Assembly: GCA_947624475.1 (NCBI GenBank)
Contig: CANQKK010000005.1
Span: 1 to 15,852, forward strand
From: an uncultured Bacilli bacterium
GTDB lineage: Bacteria > Bacillota_I > Bacilli_A > RF39 > UBA660
DNA length: 15,852 bases
Reading direction: 5' to 3'
The notes below the pieces were generated by a model. The model searched no databases and was not told the origin of the DNA. It saw only the letters and a list, made by a program, of their open reading frames with translations. Of the stretch, positions 14,079 through 15,852 are shown in pieces (the stretch's first letter is position 1; each line of letters starts with the position of its first letter). A program made the translations under genes and the position numbers.

Positions 14079-14567
14079 ATGAGAGAAGCAATTAGTGGGA
14101 CCGTTCTGATTAAAGTATTTTTAGTATTTTTATTTCTCTATGCCATCTTCATTGGTGTAGCAATAAATTACGCTAAAGCTTTTAGAATAAAGAACAGAAT
14201 AATAAATATCATAGAACAAAATGAAGGCCTTTCAAATAAAGAGATTGATGATATTGGAAAGACAAAACAATCCACTGGAGTAATAAACGATATAGAAGAA
14301 TATTTGCAACAAGTTAATTATAATGCTACAGTAACTACTGAAATAGCGACCAAATATGGTAGTGGGAACAATAGTAAGTGTAATACCCAAGAAAATCTTG
14401 GTTATTGTATAACAAAATATGTTGGAACAGTTAATGATAACAATATTTGCCCAAGTTATTACACGATTACAACATTTGTTCGAATTCAGATTCCAATTAT
14501 AAGTACGGATCTCCTTATTCCTATTACTGGAGAAACTCGGAAAGTGGAAAAGGTTGGAGGTTGTTAA
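14079..14567 (+). CDS. TadE-like pseudopilin
   Basis: 162 aa; AGGTGA upstream. The leader MREAISGTVL is followed by a membrane helix (about residues 10-31) and then a helical stalk (AKAFRIKNRIINIIEQNEG), the pattern of TadE/TadF minor pilins. The C-terminal domain of about 100 residues is beta-rich and carries four cysteines (SKCNTQ, GYCITK, NICPSY and the final GGC). The protein ends in the cysteine itself, so a disulfide could pin the C-terminus. The leader resembles that of the 59-residue peptide 18 bases upstream. Likely a minor pilin initiating or capping the fibre. Confidence 0.75.
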   Translation: MREAISGTVLIKVFLVFLFLYAIFIGVAINYAKAFRIKNRIINIIEQNEGLSNKEIDDIGKTKQSTGVINDIEEYLQQVNYNATVTTEIATKYGSGNNSKCNTQENLGYCITKYVGTVNDNNICPSYYTITTFVRIQIPIISTDLLIPITGETRKVEKVGGC

Positions 14568-14616
14568 TACACTGTGATTTCAATAAATTTACAAAATAGA
14601 AAGGATAAACCGATAA

Positions 14617-15633
14617 ATGGATACTGTAATAGCAAACAAATATAATGAAGTACTAAGTACTTTAGACATCGATGTATCAAAAAAATTAGAAGGAGAATAC
14701 GAAGTAGATGAAATAATATCATCTTTCGGAAATTACTTCTTCAATAAAATGTTTTTAGATATAACTGCGATAAAAGATTATAAAGATTTAAAAAATCTTC
14801 AAAAGTTATCAATGAGTATCGACATGGATAAAGTAATAATACTTTTAGATAAAGACGATTCCATAAGTGATAGTAATAGTTTTTTATCAAGGTTAGTAGA
14901 TATGGGAATATACAATTTTACTAAAGACAAAGATAGTCTTATGTATCTATATAATAATCCAAATATCTATCGTGATGTAGCCTATTTGCAAACAGAAAAA
15001 AACGTAACTTACGATGAGAAAAATAACAATTATGAAAAAGAAGAACATTCTCTAAAACACTCAGGAAAAATAATTGGAATAAAAAATGTTACGGATTCAG
15101 CTGGTGCAACGACATTAACTTATCTCATGAAAAAAGTATTAAGTGAATACTATAGTGTCATGGCCTTTGAACTTGAAAATAGAAATATAATCTATTTCAA
15201 GGATAATGATTGTAAATCCATCAAAGAAAATGAACTAGAAGACTATCTCGATAAATATACTAGTACAGATATATTTCTAATTGATTTAGATAAATCAAAA
15301 AAGGAACATATGTGTAGTGAAGTTATTTATTTAGTAGAGCCCACTACTATCAAGTTAAACGAATTATCAATGATAAACCCTAATATATTTAAAGAGTTAG
15401 AAGGTAAAAAGATAGTTCTAAATAAAAGTTTATTAGATGATAGTGATGTTGCAGACTTTGAAGTCGAATCAAAATTAAAAGTATTCTATAATATGCCACC
15501 ATTAAATGACAAAAAAGACATAAGTAATGAAGTTTTACCACTTCTAGAAAAATTAGAATTAGTAAAATCAGTACCCGAAGAGGAACAAGTCGTTGAAAAG
15601 AAATCATTATTTAACCTATTTAAAATGAAATAG
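14617..15633 (+). CDS. tadZ: TadZ/CpaE-like protein with degenerate P-loop
   Basis: 338 aa, cytoplasmic, last gene of the operon; AAAGGA lies about 12 bases before ATG. The N-terminal half (about 1-125) is compatible with the atypical receiver domain of TadZ (strands VIILLDKDDS at 73-82, then MGIYNFTKD). The C-terminal half (about 150-315) looks like a MinD/ParA-type fold: KIIGIKNVTDSAGATTLTYL at 151-170 occupies the P-loop position, FLIDLDKSKKE at 220-230 the Walker B-like strand. The deviant Walker A KGGxGKTT pattern is replaced by TDSAGATT, so both lysines are absent and ATP hydrolysis is unlikely. TadZ proteins localise the pilus machine; here it probably acts as a structural adaptor. Confidence 0.7.
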   Translation: MDTVIANKYNEVLSTLDIDVSKKLEGEYEVDEIISSFGNYFFNKMFLDITAIKDYKDLKNLQKLSMSIDMDKVIILLDKDDSISDSNSFLSRLVDMGIYNFTKDKDSLMYLYNNPNIYRDVAYLQTEKNVTYDEKNNNYEKEEHSLKHSGKIIGIKNVTDSAGATTLTYLMKKVLSEYYSVMAFELENRNIIYFKDNDCKSIKENELEDYLDKYTSTDIFLIDLDKSKKEHMCSEVIYLVEPTTIKLNELSMINPNIFKELEGKKIVLNKSLLDDSDVADFEVESKLKVFYNMPPLNDKKDISNEVLPLLEKLELVKSVPEEEQVVEKKSLFNLFKMK

Positions 15634-15660
15634 TATTGAAAATTCAATATTATTTTTTTT
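15634..15660 (+). terminator. Intrinsic terminator of the pilus operon
   Basis: TATTGA (15634-15639) pairs with TCAATA (15644-15649) around AAAT, extendable by G-T and A-T outside, followed by T8 (15653-15660). It begins at the tadZ stop. The stretch 15661-15744 that follows is AT-rich and holds nothing I can name. Confidence 0.75.
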
Positions 15661-15744
15661 GTTTTCTAAATACTTAAACCTTTTCATTTTTTTGTCAATT
15701 TATATAACGTAACTATTTACACCCTTTGAATTAATAAGTATCTC

Positions 15745-15781
15745 AAAAGCGATCAATTTATTTATATTTGATCGCTTTTTT
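15745..15781. terminator. Strong hairpin terminator, convergent with the right-edge gene
   Basis: A perfect 12-bp stem (AAAAGCGATCAA at 15745-15756 with TTGATCGCTTTT at 15768-15779) and an 11-base loop, with six T from 15776 on the plus strand. On the minus strand it offers only T4. It is a second terminator for plus-strand readthrough; one arm overlaps the last codons of the minus-strand gene at the edge. Confidence 0.8.
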
Positions 15782-15852
15782 CTATTAAGGTATCTAATTC
15801 AGAAATCGTATATGGATTATTTTCAAATAATCTTTTAAATGCATCTACTTTG
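15762..15852 (-). CDS. 3' end of an unidentified gene, cut by the window edge
   Basis: The minus strand is open from the edge and reads KVDAFKRLFENNPYTISE, then LDTLIEKSDQI and TAA at 15764-15762. The stop lies in the loop of the terminator hairpin. The codon use and natural-looking helical sequence support a real gene. About 30 residues are too few to name a family. Confidence 0.55.
   Translation of the reverse strand, partial: KVDAFKRLFENNPYTISELDTLIEKSDQI

Overview
The window is AT-rich (roughly 27-30 % GC by eye) with tight gene spacing, strong AGGAGG/AGGTGA ribosome binding sites, extended -10 promoters, and both TGA and TAA as real stops (an ATGA overlap at 6346-6349, TGG for Trp). This points to a low-GC monoderm Firmicute read with the standard code. 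The gene content looks like an uncultured gut lineage of Bacilli, but that placement is inference, not something the sequence proves.

Layout. Positions 1-1385 hold a polyprenyl-phosphate-type family 2 glycosyltransferase overlapping a GtrA-like membrane protein. A tail-anchored protein of unknown function (1515-2426) has its own promoter and converges on queH (epoxyqueuosine reductase, minus strand, 2415-3011). A two-gene unit follows: a cysteine-free membrane-anchored thioredoxin-fold protein (3183-3698) and trmL (3691-4200), a tRNA wobble-position 2'-O-methyltransferase. A bidirectional terminator separates these from a convergent membrane-anchored thioredoxin with a CSHC active site (4207-4647).

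Positions 4699-5577 are a defective transposon of 879 bp. It is bounded by 26-bp direct repeats (target duplication) and begins TGTGA and ends TCACA. Each end carries three inverted copies of a 24-bp motif with nearly mirror-symmetric spacing. Inside is a minus-strand transposase remnant, which I read as IS1202-like: N-terminal HTH, a frameshift at an A8 tract, loss of the catalytic core, then a C-terminal tail. On the plus strand is a compact, GC-rich, structured small-RNA gene with a near-consensus promoter (TTGATA-N17-TATAAT) and an intrinsic terminator. I do not recognise this RNA family, and it is the strongest candidate here for something undescribed.

Positions 5669-15633 form one approximately 10-kb plus-strand operon for a minimal Tad/Flp-type pilus or secretion machine. 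In order it encodes a type I membrane protein, an 802-residue secreted cysteine-rich protein, a large TadE-like protein with an N-terminal membrane helix, a CpaB/RcpC-like SAF protein, the TadA/CpaF ATPase with a long low-complexity tail, TadB (frameshifted near its 3' end), TadC, a 59-residue pilin-like peptide, a TadE-like pseudopilin, and a TadZ-like protein whose P-loop has lost its lysine. The operon ends in an intrinsic terminator. No prepilin peptidase or secretin is present in the window. A second terminator and the 3' end of a minus-strand gene close the window.

The transposon sits exactly between the divergent promoters of the CSHC thioredoxin gene and the pilus operon. The exported pilus proteins all have even cysteine counts (4, 14, 4, 4), so a role of the thioredoxin in their disulfide chemistry is plausible but unproven.
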